Part shown: positions 11,154 through 23,500 of the stretch, piece by piece
Numbering within the stretch: the stretch's first letter is position 1
How the letters are laid out: every line of letters begins with the position of its first letter
Source: Coprinellus micaceus
Lineage: Eukaryota; Basidiomycota; Agaricomycetes; Agaricales; Psathyrellaceae
DNA: 64,000 nucleotides
NCBI GenBank assembly: GCA_951394405.1
Contig: OX596340.1
Location: 558,001-622,000 of the forward strand
Direction: 5' to 3'
Position numbers and translations under genes: made by a program
Notes under the pieces: generated by a model
What the model was told of the DNA's origin: nothing
Database searches by the model: none
The model's input: only the letters and a program-made list of their open reading frames with translations

Positions 11154-11375
11154 CACTGAATCTGGGGTTAATTCACAATCCCACCCACTGTCTTGACACC
11201 CCACGAAATGCACAATGTCTTCAAACATCCACAGAGATAGCAACCGCGGTACACAGCTGTCTTTCCTCCCCCCTCTCCCTGTCCCAGACCCAGATCCAGT
11301 ATATTACCCCACCTTCTCCTATCTCTCTGAGACACACTCTTACCTCTCCCCCTCACCCCAACAGCCCAAGGCAAC

Positions 11376-11723
11376 ATGCCCGGCGAGTATGACTCCACCT
11401 CTTCCGGGGGGTATGGCACCGCTGCGAACATCTGGTTGCAGCGCAGGCAGCGGGGGTTTGATAACACCAACCCCGCGTCTGCCAATGCTATGGGCGCTTA
11501 CACTTCCACTTCCACTGACTCTGCGACAACTGAAGTTGGGCGCGAGGGGGTATTGAGGGACAAGGAGCTTCCAAGTAAGGTTGATGAGGGGATGGAGGAG
11601 AAGGATGGGAATCGGACGGGGTTGATTGATCAGAGTTTGAGTGGGGGAGATCTTAGGCATGAGTTGCGGGATGTGGGGTGGGGGTGGCACGAGAGGGAGG
11701 CTGAACCTGGGGAGGAAGATTAG
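11376..11723 (+). CDS. Small acidic hydrophilic protein, 115 aa
   Basis: An ATG-started frame of 115 codons ends in TAG at 11721-11723. The protein is Gly-, Ser-, Thr- and Glu-rich. It begins MPGEYDSTSSGGYGTAANIW, has a Ser/Thr-rich middle (TSTSTDSATTE) and ends in an acidic tail (EAEPGEED). No signal peptide, membrane segment or enzyme motif is visible. A C/T-rich leader and a TATA box upstream support a real gene. I do not recognise the family and assign no function. It is the last host-like gene before the transposon block. Confidence 0.6.
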   Translation: MPGEYDSTSSGGYGTAANIWLQRRQRGFDNTNPASANAMGAYTSTSTDSATTEVGREGVLRDKELPSKVDEGMEEKDGNRTGLIDQSLSGGDLRHELRDVGWGWHEREAEPGEED

Positions 11724-11832
11724 TAGGTCCTTTGGAGATTAACCAACAGTATATCATAGGAATCAACCATTCAGTGCTGCATTATGGCGGAGGGCTTGAG
11801 ATGAGAGTTAGCAGGCCTGGAAAGTGTCCAGT

Positions 11833-11927
11833 CCATCTCAGTCACTATGGAACGACCCCCTTGAAGGCCTATTAATTTAGTGTTCCAATGGGGCCTTAAG
11901 GGGGTCGTTCCATAGTGACTGAGATGG
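11833..11927. repeat. 37-bp inverted repeat (hairpin) at the border of the transposon block
   Basis: The left arm 11833-11869 (beginning CCATCTCAGTCACTATGG) and right arm 11892-11927 are reverse complements, apart from one inserted base. They are separated by 22 nt. The right arm abuts the abrupt 3' truncation of LINE copy A1, so the hairpin marks or caused a breakpoint. Confidence 0.9.
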
Positions 11928-14197
11928 TGAAGGGGGCATATCCGAGATCAAGGGGCATACGGAAGTCCGTGTGGCCCTTGGAGAAGTGGAAGAGTTCTGT
12001 CTTGTCGTGTTCCAAGACGAGCCCTGCCTTTGTAAACATATCGAAGAGGCACTGGTATGCATGGTATAGATGCACGCAGTTTTCTTCGACGTCGCGAGAT
12101 TGGACAATGATGGTGCCATCGTCCACGTATGAGATTAAGGTAGCGAGTTTCCCCTCTAGCCTCAACCGAAACAGCTTCATGATTGGAGCTATGACGAGGG
12201 CAGACAGCACAGGTGAGAGGGCAGAGCCCTGACCCACCCCTACATCCGCCCGGAAAGGTTCCGAGGTAGAGCCATTCCACACATACGATGTGTGTCGCTC
12301 CACCAGGTAGGATTCAAAGAAGGTTACCACCATCGGGTGGAAGCCTTGCTTGCGAAGTACCTCGAGTAGGAACTCGTGGTTAATGGACGGAAAGAACTGG
12401 GCGATGTCAAAGGCTACAATGCTTGTCTTCAGCTCTGCTGCCCACCCCGTCCGCACCAAGTGCGTCAGGAATAGGCCAGTGTCTTCGGTGGAGCGCTGGC
12501 GCACCCCTCCCATTTGATTTGGATCGACAAGATCGTACTTGATCATGTCAAACTGAAAGCGGTTGGAAATCATCTTTTCAACCAATTTTCCAAGGGTGTT
12601 TAGAAGCACAATGGGTCTGAACGCCTTTGGGGCGGAGTAGGACGGCTTATTCGGTTTCGGAATGATAATCGAAAGCGAGTCCTTGAAGTGCTTTGGCCAA
12701 TGCCTGGTTTTTATGCAGGCATTGGCCAAGTCCATCACGACCTTTTCGCACTCAGGTACAGTGAAGATATACTTCAGGGGCTGCCATGTTACATGGTCAG
12801 GACCCGGAGCGGAACGAGATGAGCATGCCTCAAGGGCTTGCCTCATTTCTAAGAGAGAGAAGACTGGCCATTCCCTGACAGGCTCGTCGGGGAGTTCGTC
12901 CAGAAGACTCAGATCGACCGGTCAGTCGTTGGCCGCATTGTAGGTGCCGTGTAAGGCTCCCCAAAGCTGGTCGAGATTGTGACAAGGCTCCCCAAAGCTG
13001 GTCGAGATTGTGACAAGGCTGTCCGTTATGTTGGATAGCCTCACACGGCGGGTTCTTGCGCTCCTTGACCCAGTCCATTAGGTCCCAGGGGCGCTTGTCT
13101 GTTTCTGAGATGTCCTTGATGCGCTCATCGAAGAACTCTCGCCTCGTCTTCTTTACAAGACGTCGAAATGCACCACGGGTTTCAGCGGAGTCATCCGCTT
13201 TCCACTCGTCATACGCCTCCTGACACTCGTCAGTCCACCACTTCTTTGAGCGGGGAGTAATGATGTACTCTTCTGAGTGGGCGAACCACGCATCTGAGAA
13301 CACCTTTTCAATTGCCACAGAGAGTTCCTCCACTCCTTCTGCGGTGTTGAGATCGTACAGGTCGGAGAGACCGGGCATCTCCTTTTCGACCTGCATAAAG
13401 AATGGGGCCACCGCATCCTCCTTGAGGGTGCGACCCTTGATACGCTCAGCATGGGTGCCGAGTTTGATGACAGAGGACAGCGGATAGTGGTCCGAGGTCC
13501 CCTTGAGGTCATGATCTCTCAGCGGCGTGGCTGAGAGAACGTAGGCAGGTTGAACAAACACCATGTCTATTATGGACTTGATGTTTGCATCGGCGTAGGA
13601 CACATAGGTGGGTCCTGGATTAGCGGGTGGGGAATACTCCACACCCAGGCGGGCAGCTGTTTCCAGCAGTAGAATGGCTGTGTCTCCATGGTTTGGAATG
13701 GCATCGTCCCACTCCCTAGAGTGACAGTTGAAGTCTCCAGCCATGTAGTCCATGGCCGGTAGTGATTCTGTGCGACGGTCGAGCAAACGAATTGCTCGAT
13801 GGTCGGCGTCTGAGTATACATTCATGAGATGCATGGGCTCGTCCTCTGTGAACAGGGAGATGACCATTACGTCTTGATCGTCGATAAGGTCTCGACGATA
13901 AGTCGGACGGAGTACGTCCAATCTCTTATTTACATAGGCCATGACACGTGGACGTGTCTCGGGCTCGGTGGGAGGGACCATGCAGGTCCACTTAGGATGA
14001 TGGGGTGAGCCCCATACTGCCGTACCTTCTTTGTCATGCGCAGAGGGGGCGTGGCGAACGAGCCTCCAAGGAGGCTCTTGTAGGAAAACGATATCCAACG
14101 ATTTACATTGCGATTCGAGGAGTACTACAAGGTCATTCAGTGACTTAGCAATATTAAAAGACAGAACCCTAATCTTCTGTAATGTTGTACTAAACAT
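11928..14197 (-). pseudogene. LINE A1 ORF2 (endonuclease-RT), broken and truncated
   Basis: Starts at ATG 14197, overlapping the ORF1 stop (ATGTTTAG). The endonuclease shows QEPP, GDFNCHS and SDHYPL. A 31-bp tandem duplication at about 12959-13020 shifts the frame after the DQLWGA codons. A TGA at 12922-12924 follows at the same codon as in A2 and A5. RT resumes at MRQALEA (12846) with APGPDHVTW, FDIAQFFPS and SYVDD intact. It then runs 9 codons into the hairpin and stops at 11896. Confidence 0.85.
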
Positions 14198-17125
14198 TTG
14201 GAAGGGCTGGGTTAGATTGAAGCCGTCCACGATCTTGACGATCACGCACCTGCTTGTTGAGAGAATCGATCTGGGCGTGGTTGAACCTCGCGTACCAGAA
14301 CGGGCACTTCGACGACCCCGCGTTGTGGCCCTCCTTCCTGCAGTTGATACAACATACACGATGGGGGCAGACTTTGATCTCCTCCGCGGTGGGGGGGATC
14401 GGCTTTGGGAGTTGCTTGGGCTTGCCCTTGCAACAGCTCGCGTGGTGGCGATGCTCGTCCTGAGTATGAGACTCGCCGCAGATAGGACACCTGAGGCGAG
14501 TTTGGCACATGAAGTTAGCGTGCCCCCATTTGCAACAGTTCTTGCAGAAGGGGACACCGGGGTGGCGGGGGGTCGACCTGATGAGGCACGACCTGCCGAA
14601 GATGTTGATGGTCTTGTTGTTCAAGGCCTTCGCGCGGGTCCCAGCTTGGGAGTCCCAGATGTTGAAGTAGACGGTCACCGACGTGGAGGCCTTCGTCTCA
14701 GAGTTGACGACCCAGGGACGGGCTGTCATGATGTAGTGCGGCTTCAAGGGCGATGCCTCGAACGCGCTGTCGATGTCAGAGAAAATCGTAGGATTTCCCC
14801 CAACGCGGTATTTGGGTACACCATATATCACGAGATAGCTGGTGGACTGAGGAAGACCGACCCACAGATCGCGGGACCAGTCTGGGATTGCTTGGGTGAT
14901 CCAACCTCACACGGCATTTAAGTCGCGCTCGGTCGGGACATCCGTCGTTCGAAGGCTCCAGCCCCCGTAGGCCTGGCTGCCAGATAGGACGCGGAGGGTA
15001 GATCCGGCCCGCTGAAGGATGTCGTTCATACCGGCCATGGCGAACGCACCATCCATGGTGGGGATCCGACCATCCTTCTGGTTGAATAGAACCATGATCT
15101 GCGTGCGAGGCGGACCCTTGGTTGTGGATGCGGGGATAACCGTCTTCTTCTTCTGCTTCTTCCCGCTCGGAACGGGGCCAGCAGAGATCGGAGGAGGAGG
15201 GTTAGCCTGGGGGAGGGGAGGAACAGGGCCGCCATTGATAATCTTGGCGATCTGTGATGGAGTTAAGTCAGGTCGAGCCCGCCCCCAAGTGGCAGCAGCC
15301 TCGACGTAACTTGGTTTCGTCTTGCCTCCCTTGGCAACGACATTCCATGGCCTGAGGGCCGCGGGTTTAGAGACAGGCTTCTGAGGGCCGACCGGGAGGC
15401 CGACTCTCTGGAAGGGGACGGTGGGGGCCTTTGGCTGCGGCCTCGGGCCTCCATCGTGCACACGCTTCCGTGTAGCCGCAGAGAACGGAAGGCTCGGGTT
15501 CGGGCCGGGTGGGGCCGGTTCCTGGGCGTTCCGAGAATCTTCGGGTCGTTCCTCCACAGGGGCGGGACGTTCCGGGATGGGGTTCTGGTCCACCGGGATG
15601 GGCGAGCCAGTAGGGAGACGCTTGCCTGCCTTCTTCCTCTTCTTGGGCGGGACGACAGTCGAGCGGGTCTTATTGGTCGCGTGACCAAAGTCGGATGTGC
15701 GGGCACCTGCATCGGGCAGGGGGGTGTGCGGCAGCTTCTCTCGAAGCCTGACACCCATGGCGAGCCGATACAAGTCCCAGGTGGGGTGGCCTCCTGGCGG
15801 TGGACCAGGTTGCTGTGAAGATGTAGTGTAACGGGGCACTTCCTTCGAGTTCTCCTTGACGGCCGCACGGATCGCCACAGAGATCGAGGTCGAGTACTCG
15901 TCCCATGATTTGTACCCAGCTGGCAAGGTGCCGAGCTCGGGGTGAGATGCTGGGAGTTGTGAAGATGAGGGAGGGGCTTGCGCCGGCTCACCTCCTCCTC
16001 CTCCCCAACCACGGGGCACAAGCTCTTGCTGCTGCTGCTGCAGACGCTGAGCCTGTGGGGGGACACCAAAGGTGGCTCCCACTGGCTGGCCTCCGCCTGC
16101 TGCTGCTGCTCAAACAGTGCCGCCCAGTCGGTGGTCGTGTCCCCTTGAGGACGCGTGGATAGAACGCCGCGCATGATGTCGGCCGGGACGCTTATGTCCT
16201 CGTCCTTCATTTTCTCAACGTGAGAGGCCCAGTCCCCGACTGCGGGTTCCGAGGTGTACATGCTGTCCTCGACGCCCTCCTCAACCTGCATAGGGTGGAG
16301 TGGGACGTCGTGGGCGGTGTCGCCAGCCTCTTGGCTAGCTAGAGGGTCCGCGCTGTCCCTGTTTCCAAAGGGCGGGATCCTTCCGAACTGAATCGGAGGG
16401 GACCGGATCCTCTGGGCGCAGGGAGTAGCTTGGTTTCGGGGAGAGGGAGGGCGAGTGCCTGGCGGGGTCACCATATCGTCGTCCTCCAAGGATTTGAACG
16501 CTGTCCTCCAGGCAGAGCCTTGAACGGCGGCGTCGACTCGGTCCAAAGTGAACCATAGAGTTTTGAGCGCGTCGGTTTCCTCAGCGGGAGGATCCCGTCT
16601 GAGGAAGAACTCGGCGGCTCGGTTGAGGGAAGAGATGGCGTCTTCTAGTGCGAGGGCGCCGGAGGGTGCCGGGGTGGGGAATTGGGTCCTGGTCGCTTCC
16701 GAGCCAAGACTTACCTCCTCCTCGTCACTCTCGTCGTCATCCTCGCTCCCATCCTTTTCCCTGTAGACTGTGGATGGTGGCACCGTGGCAGAGCGGGCGC
16801 TCTGATCCACCGTACCTCCTCCACTAATGTTCAACAGGTCATTGTCGCTCTGGGCTTCGGTGCTCGTCGATGTTTGAGATGGTCCGTGCGGAGCCCGAAG
16901 GGTCGGCACGTCCGGCGTGTATCGTTCACGGGCTTGCACCCCTAACGAGGTGGATTGAGGGGCCTGAGACAGGTCCCTGTTGGAGTGCATAGAGGCTGCC
17001 TGTGAAGGGGGCCTCGGTGTAGAGGAAGCCGCGAGGCTGGGATCTCGGGTCGACGTGCGGGATCGGCCGCCTGGTGGGGTCGACTTCTCCCGACGCGCGG
17101 CGGGTTTTTTCTTCGATGAGGACAT
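14190..17125 (-). pseudogene. LINE A1 ORF1 (zinc-knuckle nucleic-acid-binding protein), broken
   Basis: Starts at ATG 17125 (MSSSKKKPAARREKS) and ends with TAG at 14190-14192. The frame shifts near 16080, in the Gln-rich segment, and an in-frame TGA lies at 14907-14909 in the DLNAV-x-GWITQ region, where A4 has Arg. The N-terminal half is a Ser/Pro/acid-rich disordered segment. The C-terminal half has three zinc knuckles: CKNCCKWGHANFMC, a CPICGESHTQDEH motif and CINCRKEGHNAGSSKC. By analogy with Tad1-clade ORF1 proteins it would coat the element RNA. Not translatable as one product. Confidence 0.85.
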
Positions 17126-17258
17126 CAGAGATGCCCTCGGTGGTCGTATACCAGCTCAGGAGTCAGCGGTACCCCTTCCAGATGACGGGCTAGAGATGTT
17201 GCGAGAGTGGAGATTGGTCGGCCCGAATAGGAAGGTGGTGGTAAGAGATCAAGAAGTG

Positions 17259-17671
17259 CGATGGTACCAGCTTCCACAATGTCTCGCAGCCAGAAGAACC
17301 GCAGATCCAGGTGCTTCATGCGTCCAAAGTGCTTGGGGTTCTTGCTGACACTGATAGCTGACTGGTTGTCGATGTGGAGGGTGGATGGACCATGCTGGGG
17401 GAAGCCAAACTCGCCAAGGATGTTGCGCATCCATGGGATCTCCTTTCCAGCCTCAACTGCAATGATGTACTCAGCCTCTGTGCTAGAGAGAGCAACGATG
17501 GTCTGCAGCTTGCTGGACCAGCTCACAGCACCTCCAGCCACAGTGGTGACATAACCACTGGTAGAGCGTCCAGAATCAAGGCAATCACCATGGGAGGCGT
17601 CACAGTAGGTCTCAAATGTGACCGAGTTGACACCTTTTCCACTGTAGGTGAGCTTGTAATCCATAGAGCCC
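17259..17671 (-). pseudogene. Copia C1 RNase H fragment
   Basis: A minus-strand frame of about 135 codons encodes the copia RNase H: YCDASHGDCLDSGRSTSGY (first catalytic Asp), SSTEAEY (Glu), IDNQSAI (Asp), ending in KHLDLRFFWLRDIVEAG. It nearly matches the C2 copy at 59568-59965. Both edges are 5' ends of LINEs A1 and A2, pointing away from each other. Confidence 0.9.
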
Positions 17672-17806
17672 GACGCTTCTTGATCTCTTACCACCACCTT
17701 CCTATTCAGGCCGACCAATCCCCACACTTGCAACCTCTCTACCCCGTCACAAGGAAGGTGTACCGCCGACTGCTAGGCTGGTATACGACCATCGAGGGCA
17801 TCACTG

Positions 17807-19406
17807 ATGTCCTCATTGAAGAAAAAACCCGCCGCACGTCAGGAGAAGTCATCCCCACCAGGCGGTCGATCCTGCACGTCGTCCCGAGATCCCAGCCATC
17901 CGGCTTCCTCTACACCGAGGCCCCATTCGCGGGCAGCCTCTATGCACTCCAACAGGGACCTGTCTCAGGCCCCTCAATCCACCTTGTTAGGGGCACAAGC
18001 CCGCAAACGATACACGCCAGACGTGCCGACCCTTTGGGCTCTGCACGGACCATCTCAAACATCGACGAGCACCGCCGCCCAGAGTGACGATGACCCGTTG
18101 AACATTAGCGGAGGGGGTATGGAGGACCAGAGTGCCCGCTCTGCTACTGTACCACCATCCACAGTCTACAGGGAGAAGGATGGGACCGAGGATGAAGAGG
18201 AGAGTGACGAGGAGGAGGAGGAGGTGAGCCTTGGCTCGGAAGCGACCAGGACCCCATTCCCCACCCCGGCGCCCTCCCACACCCTCACCCTAGAAGACGC
18301 CATCTCCTCCCTCAATCGGGCTGCCGAGTTCTTCCTCAGACGGGACGTTCCCACTGACGAGTACGAGGCGGTCAATACTCTACGGTTCACCTGGGACCGA
18401 GTCGACGCTGCCATCCAAGGCTCTGCCTGGGGGACGGCGTTCAAATCCCTGGATGACGACGACATGGTGACCCCACCGGGCACCCGTCCGCCATCTCCAC
18501 ACACCCAAGCTACTCCCCGCGCCCGGAGGATCCGATCCCCCCCGACTCAGTTCGGAAGGATCCCTCCCCTTGGACGCAGAGAGAGCGAGGACCCTCTTAG
18601 TAGCCGACCTGTCGGCGACACCGCACACGCCCCCCCCCTACACCCTATGCAGGTGAAGGAGGAGGACGACGATATGTATGCCGAGGACCCCGCAATCGGG
18701 TCCTGGGCTGCCAACGTCGAGGAGATGCTCAGCGGTGAGGTTGTACCTCCCGGTGGGAATCTCCAAGACTCTACTACACCACGTCCCATGGAGGACGTGC
18801 TCATCAGCCCTGCGGTTCAAGAGCCGTCATCCTTGCAGGTGGCACTCGTACCTCCGGGCTGGGGGAAGGCCGACCCGCGAGGGCGACCCCAATCCCCCCT
18901 ATCTACAGCTCCTCCCAAGGGCTTTCGCTACTGGCGAGAGTACACCGAGGCGTCTGTCTGCTCGCAAGATCTGAGAGGGTCTCACGGACACACCACCTCC
19001 GGAATACCCCGCACAGAACCCTCCTCCTTCGTTCGCTCCATCCAAGACGAACAAGCAACGCTCGTGTATCGTTCCCTCTGGGGGCGGTAAGCATGGACCA
19101 ACTGGCTCGCCCATTAGGGTGGACCAGGAACCTCTCCCGGAACGTCCCGCCCCTATGGAGGAACACCCCGAAGTTTCTCGGGACACTCAGGAACCGGCCG
19201 TACCCGGCCCGAACCCGAGCCTCCCGTTCTCTGCAGCTACACGGAAGCGTGTGCACGACGGAGGCCCAAGGCCGCAGCCTAAAGCCCCCGCCGTCCCCTT
19301 CCAGAGAGTCGGCCTCCCGGTCGGCCCTAAGAAGCCTCTCCCTAAAGCCTCGGCCCTCAGGCCGTGGAACGTCGTTGCCAAGGGGGGCAACATGAAAATG
19401 AATTAG
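17807..19406 (+). pseudogene. LINE A2 ORF1a (N-terminal ORF1)
   Basis: Starts at ATG 17807 (MSSLKKKPAARQEKS). The Ser/Pro/acid-rich region runs to about 19060, where a frameshift leads to a stop at 19088-19090. The correct frame resumes as GPTGSPIRVDQEPLPERP and ends at TAG 19404-19406 after KGGNMKMN. A4 has the same stop, whereas A1 reads through here as GGKTKPSYVEAAATW. Confidence 0.8.
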
Positions 19407-19454
19407 CTCGAGGCTGCTGCCACCTGGGGGCGGGGTCGACCTGATTTAACTCCA

Positions 19455-20522
19455 ATGCAGATCGCCAAGGTTATCAACGGCGGCCCTGTACCTCCCCTAC
19501 CTCAGGTTCACCCTCCTCCAATCTCTGCTGGCCCCGTCTCGAGCGGGAAGAAGCAGAAGAAGAAGAAGACGGTGATCCCTCCCTCTACGACCAAGGGTCC
19601 GCCTCGCACACAGATCATGGTCCTCTTCAACGAGAAGGATGGTCAGATTCCCAAGATTGACGGCGCGTTCGTCATGAGGGGGATGAACGACATCCTTCAA
19701 CGTGCTGGATCAGAGCTCCGAGTGCTCTCAGGCAGTCAGGCCTATGGGGGTTGGAGTCTTTGCACCACGGATGTTCCAAATGAGCGTGACTTAAATGCCG
19801 CGCGCGGTTGGATCACCCAAGTCCTTCCAGCCTGGTCCTGCAATCTGTGGGTCGGGCTTCCGCAGTCCACCAGTTATCTCGCGATACATGGTGTTCCAAA
19901 ATACAAAGTCGGGGGTAACCTAACGGTCTACTCTGACATCAACAGTGCGTTCGAGGCTTCGCCCTTGAGTGAGCACTACATTCCGACCGCCCGTCCCCAG
20001 GTGATCAACTCCGAGTCGAAGGCCTCCACATCAGTGACCGTCTACTTCATCATCTGGGACTCCCAAGCAGGGACCCGTGCGAAGGCCTTGAACAACAAGA
20101 CCATCAACATCCTTGGCAGGAAGTGCCTCATCAGGTCCACTCCTCGTCAACCCGGCGTCCCCTTCTGCAAGAATTGCTGCAAGTGGGGACATCCTGATTT
20201 CATGTGCCGGACCCGTCGCAGGTGCCCCATCTGTGGCAAGTCTCATACTCGGGATGAGCATCGCCACCACGCGAGCTGTTGCAAGGGCAAGCCCAAGCAA
20301 CTCCCAAAGCCTATCCCTCCCACCCTGGAGGAGATCCTTACTTGCCCCCATCGTGTACGTTGCATCAACTGCAGGAAGGAAGGCCACGACACCGAGTCGT
20401 CGAATTGTCCGTTCTGGTACGCGAGGTTCAACCGCGCCCAGATTGACACACTCAACAAGCAGGTATGTGATCGTCAAGATCGTGGCAGGCTTCAATCTAA
20501 CCCAGTCCTTCCTAATGTCTAG
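19455..20522 (+). CDS. LINE A2 ORF1b (zinc-knuckle half of ORF1), 355 aa
   Basis: An intact frame starts at ATG 19455 (MQIAKVINGG), 48 bp after the ORF1a stop, and ends at TAG 20520-20522. It contains the RRM-like region (TQIMVLFNEKDG, LNAARGWITQVLP) and three zinc knuckles near residues 240-340 (CKNCCKWGHPDFMC, CPICGKSHTRDEH, CINCRKEGHDTESSNC). A4 has the same 355-codon unit. The stop overlaps the ORF2 start (ATGTCTAG, 20515-20522), as expected for coupled translation. Expression as a separate protein is inference. Confidence 0.7.
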   Translation: MQIAKVINGGPVPPLPQVHPPPISAGPVSSGKKQKKKKTVIPPSTTKGPPRTQIMVLFNEKDGQIPKIDGAFVMRGMNDILQRAGSELRVLSGSQAYGGWSLCTTDVPNERDLNAARGWITQVLPAWSCNLWVGLPQSTSYLAIHGVPKYKVGGNLTVYSDINSAFEASPLSEHYIPTARPQVINSESKASTSVTVYFIIWDSQAGTRAKALNNKTINILGRKCLIRSTPRQPGVPFCKNCCKWGHPDFMCRTRRRCPICGKSHTRDEHRHHASCCKGKPKQLPKPIPPTLEEILTCPHRVRCINCRKEGHDTESSNCPFWYARFNRAQIDTLNKQVCDRQDRGRLQSNPVLPNV

Positions 20523-23500
20523 TACAACATTATGGAAGATTAGGGTTCTATCTTTCAATATTGCGAAGTCCTGGGACTCTCTTATTGTATTACTCGAGGA
20601 ACAATGTAAATCGTTGGATCTGGTTTTCTTACAAGAGCCTCCGTGGAGGCTCATTCGCCACGCTCCTTCTGCGCACGACAAAGAAGGTACTGCGGCGTGG
20701 GGCTCGCCCCGTCATCCTAAGTGGACCTGCATGGTCCCCCCCACTGAACCTGGAACCCTCCCTCGGGTCATGGCTTATGTAAATAAGAGATTGGACGTCC
20801 TTCATCCGACTTACCATCGAGACGTCATCGACGATCGAGATGTAATGGTTATCTCCCTGTTCGCAGGCGATGAGCCCATGCACCTCACTAATATTTACTC
20901 AGACGCCGACCATCGAGCTATTCGCTTACTCGATCGCCGCGCAGATTCACTCCCGACCATGGACTACATGGCTGGGGACTTCAACTGTCACTCCAGGGAG
21001 TGGGACGATGCCGTCCCAAACCACGGAGATACAGCTATTCTACTGCTGGAAACGGCAGCCTGTCTGGGTGTGGAGTATTCCCCACCTGTCAATCCAGGAC
21101 CCACTTATGTGTCCCATGCTGACGCGAATATCAAGTCTGTAATAGACATGGTATTTGTACAACCTGCCTATGTCCTATCAGCTCCGCTGAGGGAAGAGGA
21201 CCTGAAGGGAACAAAGGCAGTCCGGTTGCTAGCTACTACACAAAGTATTTCTACGATACATACAGCCGGCATTTACAAACAGACACATAAACGCAGCGAT
21301 GGGGCGAAAGACAGGACTCCCCCGAAGCGAAGTCCAAGACTCATGTGTGAAGCCTTGGTAGGCGACGCCAGAAGGATAAGTTGTATCGCAGTACCCCTCC
21401 CCAGACTTAGCCGACCGGCTACTAAGTAAACGTGTTTCGATCCAGGCTCCCGGGGGGTTCCCCACACTCCCCGGCAGGTACCTCTGTAGAAGCACCCAAC
21501 TTAGTCCAGCGTTCATCTGCAATCAGTTGTGGGGACTGACACGTCACGCCGGCTACCCAGTTCTACGCGCATAAACCGTTGGCCTTTACAGCCTGGTCCA
21601 AGAAGGGCCGCGAGCCGCTCATCCAATACCCACTGGCGGTGGGTGACGATATTGGAACCCGAAAGAAAATGCGGGCGGGTTCTCCATCAAGAATCCGACG
21701 AACTCACACAAGAAGCAAGGAATCTGATCGAGAGTTTCAAGCACTCTGCAGTGCGTGAAGATGTGACACCTGGTCTGCGTCGGGTGACCGCACTCACATT
21801 CATGAGTATCGTGGCCTGGAGTATTAAACGTCGATAGTACTCGGCTATCGGGGCATGATTGAGAACGGCCCTGGCGATCATTATCCGCTGTCCTCCGTCA
21901 TCAAACTCGGCACTCATGCTGAGCGTATTAAGGGCCGCACCCTCAAGGAGGATGCGGTGGCCCCGTTCTTTATGCAGGTCGAAAAGGAGATGCCCGGTCT
22001 CTCTGACTTGTACGATCTCAATAGCGCAGAAGGAGTGGAGGAACTCTCTGTGGCTATTGAAAAGGTGTTCTCTGATGGGTGGTTCGCCCACTCTGAAGAG
22101 TACATCATTACTCCCCGCTCAAAAAAGTGGTGGACTGACGAATGTCAGAAGGCGTACGACGAGTGGAAAGCGGATGACTCTGCTGAAACCCGTGGTGCAT
22201 TTCGACGTCTTGTAAAGAAGATGAGGCGAGAATTATTTGATGAGCGCATCAAAGATATCTCAGAAACAGACAAGCGCCCCTGGGACCTAATGGACTGGGT
22301 CAAGGAGCGCAAGAACCCGCCGTGCGAGGCTATCCAACATAACGGACAGCCTTGTCACAATCTCGACCAGCTTTGGGGTGCCTTACACGGCACCTACAAT
22401 GTGGCCAACGACTGACCGGTCGATCTGAGTCTTCTGGACGAACTCCCTGACGAGCCTGTCAGGGAATGGCCAGTCTTCTCTCTCTTAGAAATGAGGCAAG
22501 CCCTTGAGGCATGCTCATCTCGCTCCGCTCCGGGTCCTGACCATGTAACATGGCAGCACCTGAAGTATATCTTCACTGTACCTGAATGTGAAAAGGTCGT
22601 GATGGACTTGGCCAATGCATGCATAAAAACCGGGCACTGGCCAAAGCACTTCAAGGACTCGCTTTCGATTATCATTCCGAAACCGAATAAGCCGTCCTAC
22701 TCTGCCCCAAAGGCGTTCAGACCCATTGTGCTCTTGAACACCCTCGGCAAATTGGTTGAAAAGATGATTTCCAACCGTTTTCAGTTCGACATGATCAAGT
22801 ACGATCTGGTTGATCCAAATCAAATGGGAGGGGTGCGTCAGCACTCCACCGAAGATGCAGGCCTATTCCTTACGCACTTGATGCGGACGGGGTGGGCAGC
22901 AGGACTTAAGACGAGCGTAGTGGCCTTTGACATTGCTCAATTCTTTCCGTCCATTAATCACGAGTTTCTACTCAAGGTACTTCACAAACAAGGCTTCCAC
23001 CCTATGGTGGTGACCTTCTTTGAATCCTATCTGGTGGAGCGCCACACATCCTACGTGTGGAATGGCTCTACTTCGGATCCCTTCTGGGCGGACGTGGGGG
23101 TGGGACAGGGCTTGGCCCTCTCACCCATATTGTCGGCCCTTGTCATAGCTCCAATCACGAAGCTCTTTCGATTGAGGCCAGAGGGGAAACTCGCTACCTT
23201 GATCTCATATGTGGATGATGGCACTATCATCGTCCAATCTCGCACAGTCGGGGAGAACTGCGTGCATCTGTATCATGCATATCAGTGTCTCTTTGAGATG
23301 TTTACAAAGGCAGGGCTCGTCTTGGAACACGACAAGACAGAACTCTTCCACTTTGACAGAGGGCACACAGAATTCCATATGCCCTTAGATCTTGGCTATG
23401 CGCCCTACACAGGTGCTACCCCTCTGAAACCCAAGCAGTATTGGAGATACTTGGGCTTCTTCTTCAACCAGTTCCTCTCCTTCAAGGAGCACATCCGGTA

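Larger units (their letters stand above)
11928..17258 (-). mobile_element. LINE A1 (Tad1-like), 5'-complete, 3'-truncated
   Basis: A non-LTR retrotransposon in minus orientation with the complete family A 5' end (CTTCTTGATCTCTTACCACC near 17258) and an untranslated leader of about 130 nt. It includes ORF1, ORF2 endonuclease and most of the RT domain. It stops inside RT, just after the codons for GYAPFT. The RT C-terminus, RNase H, 3' UTR and poly(A) are absent, so this is a later deletion and not the usual 5' truncation of LINEs. Its 5' end lies inside copia C1 (RNase H region). Its ORF1 differs from A2/A4 in the middle (Gln-rich segment), marking a sub-family. Confidence 0.85.

Noticed and set aside
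21211..21875. Ordinary target-primed LINE insertion
   Set aside because: No poly(A), no TSD, and both ends of the B sequence are truncated, unlike B1-B4.
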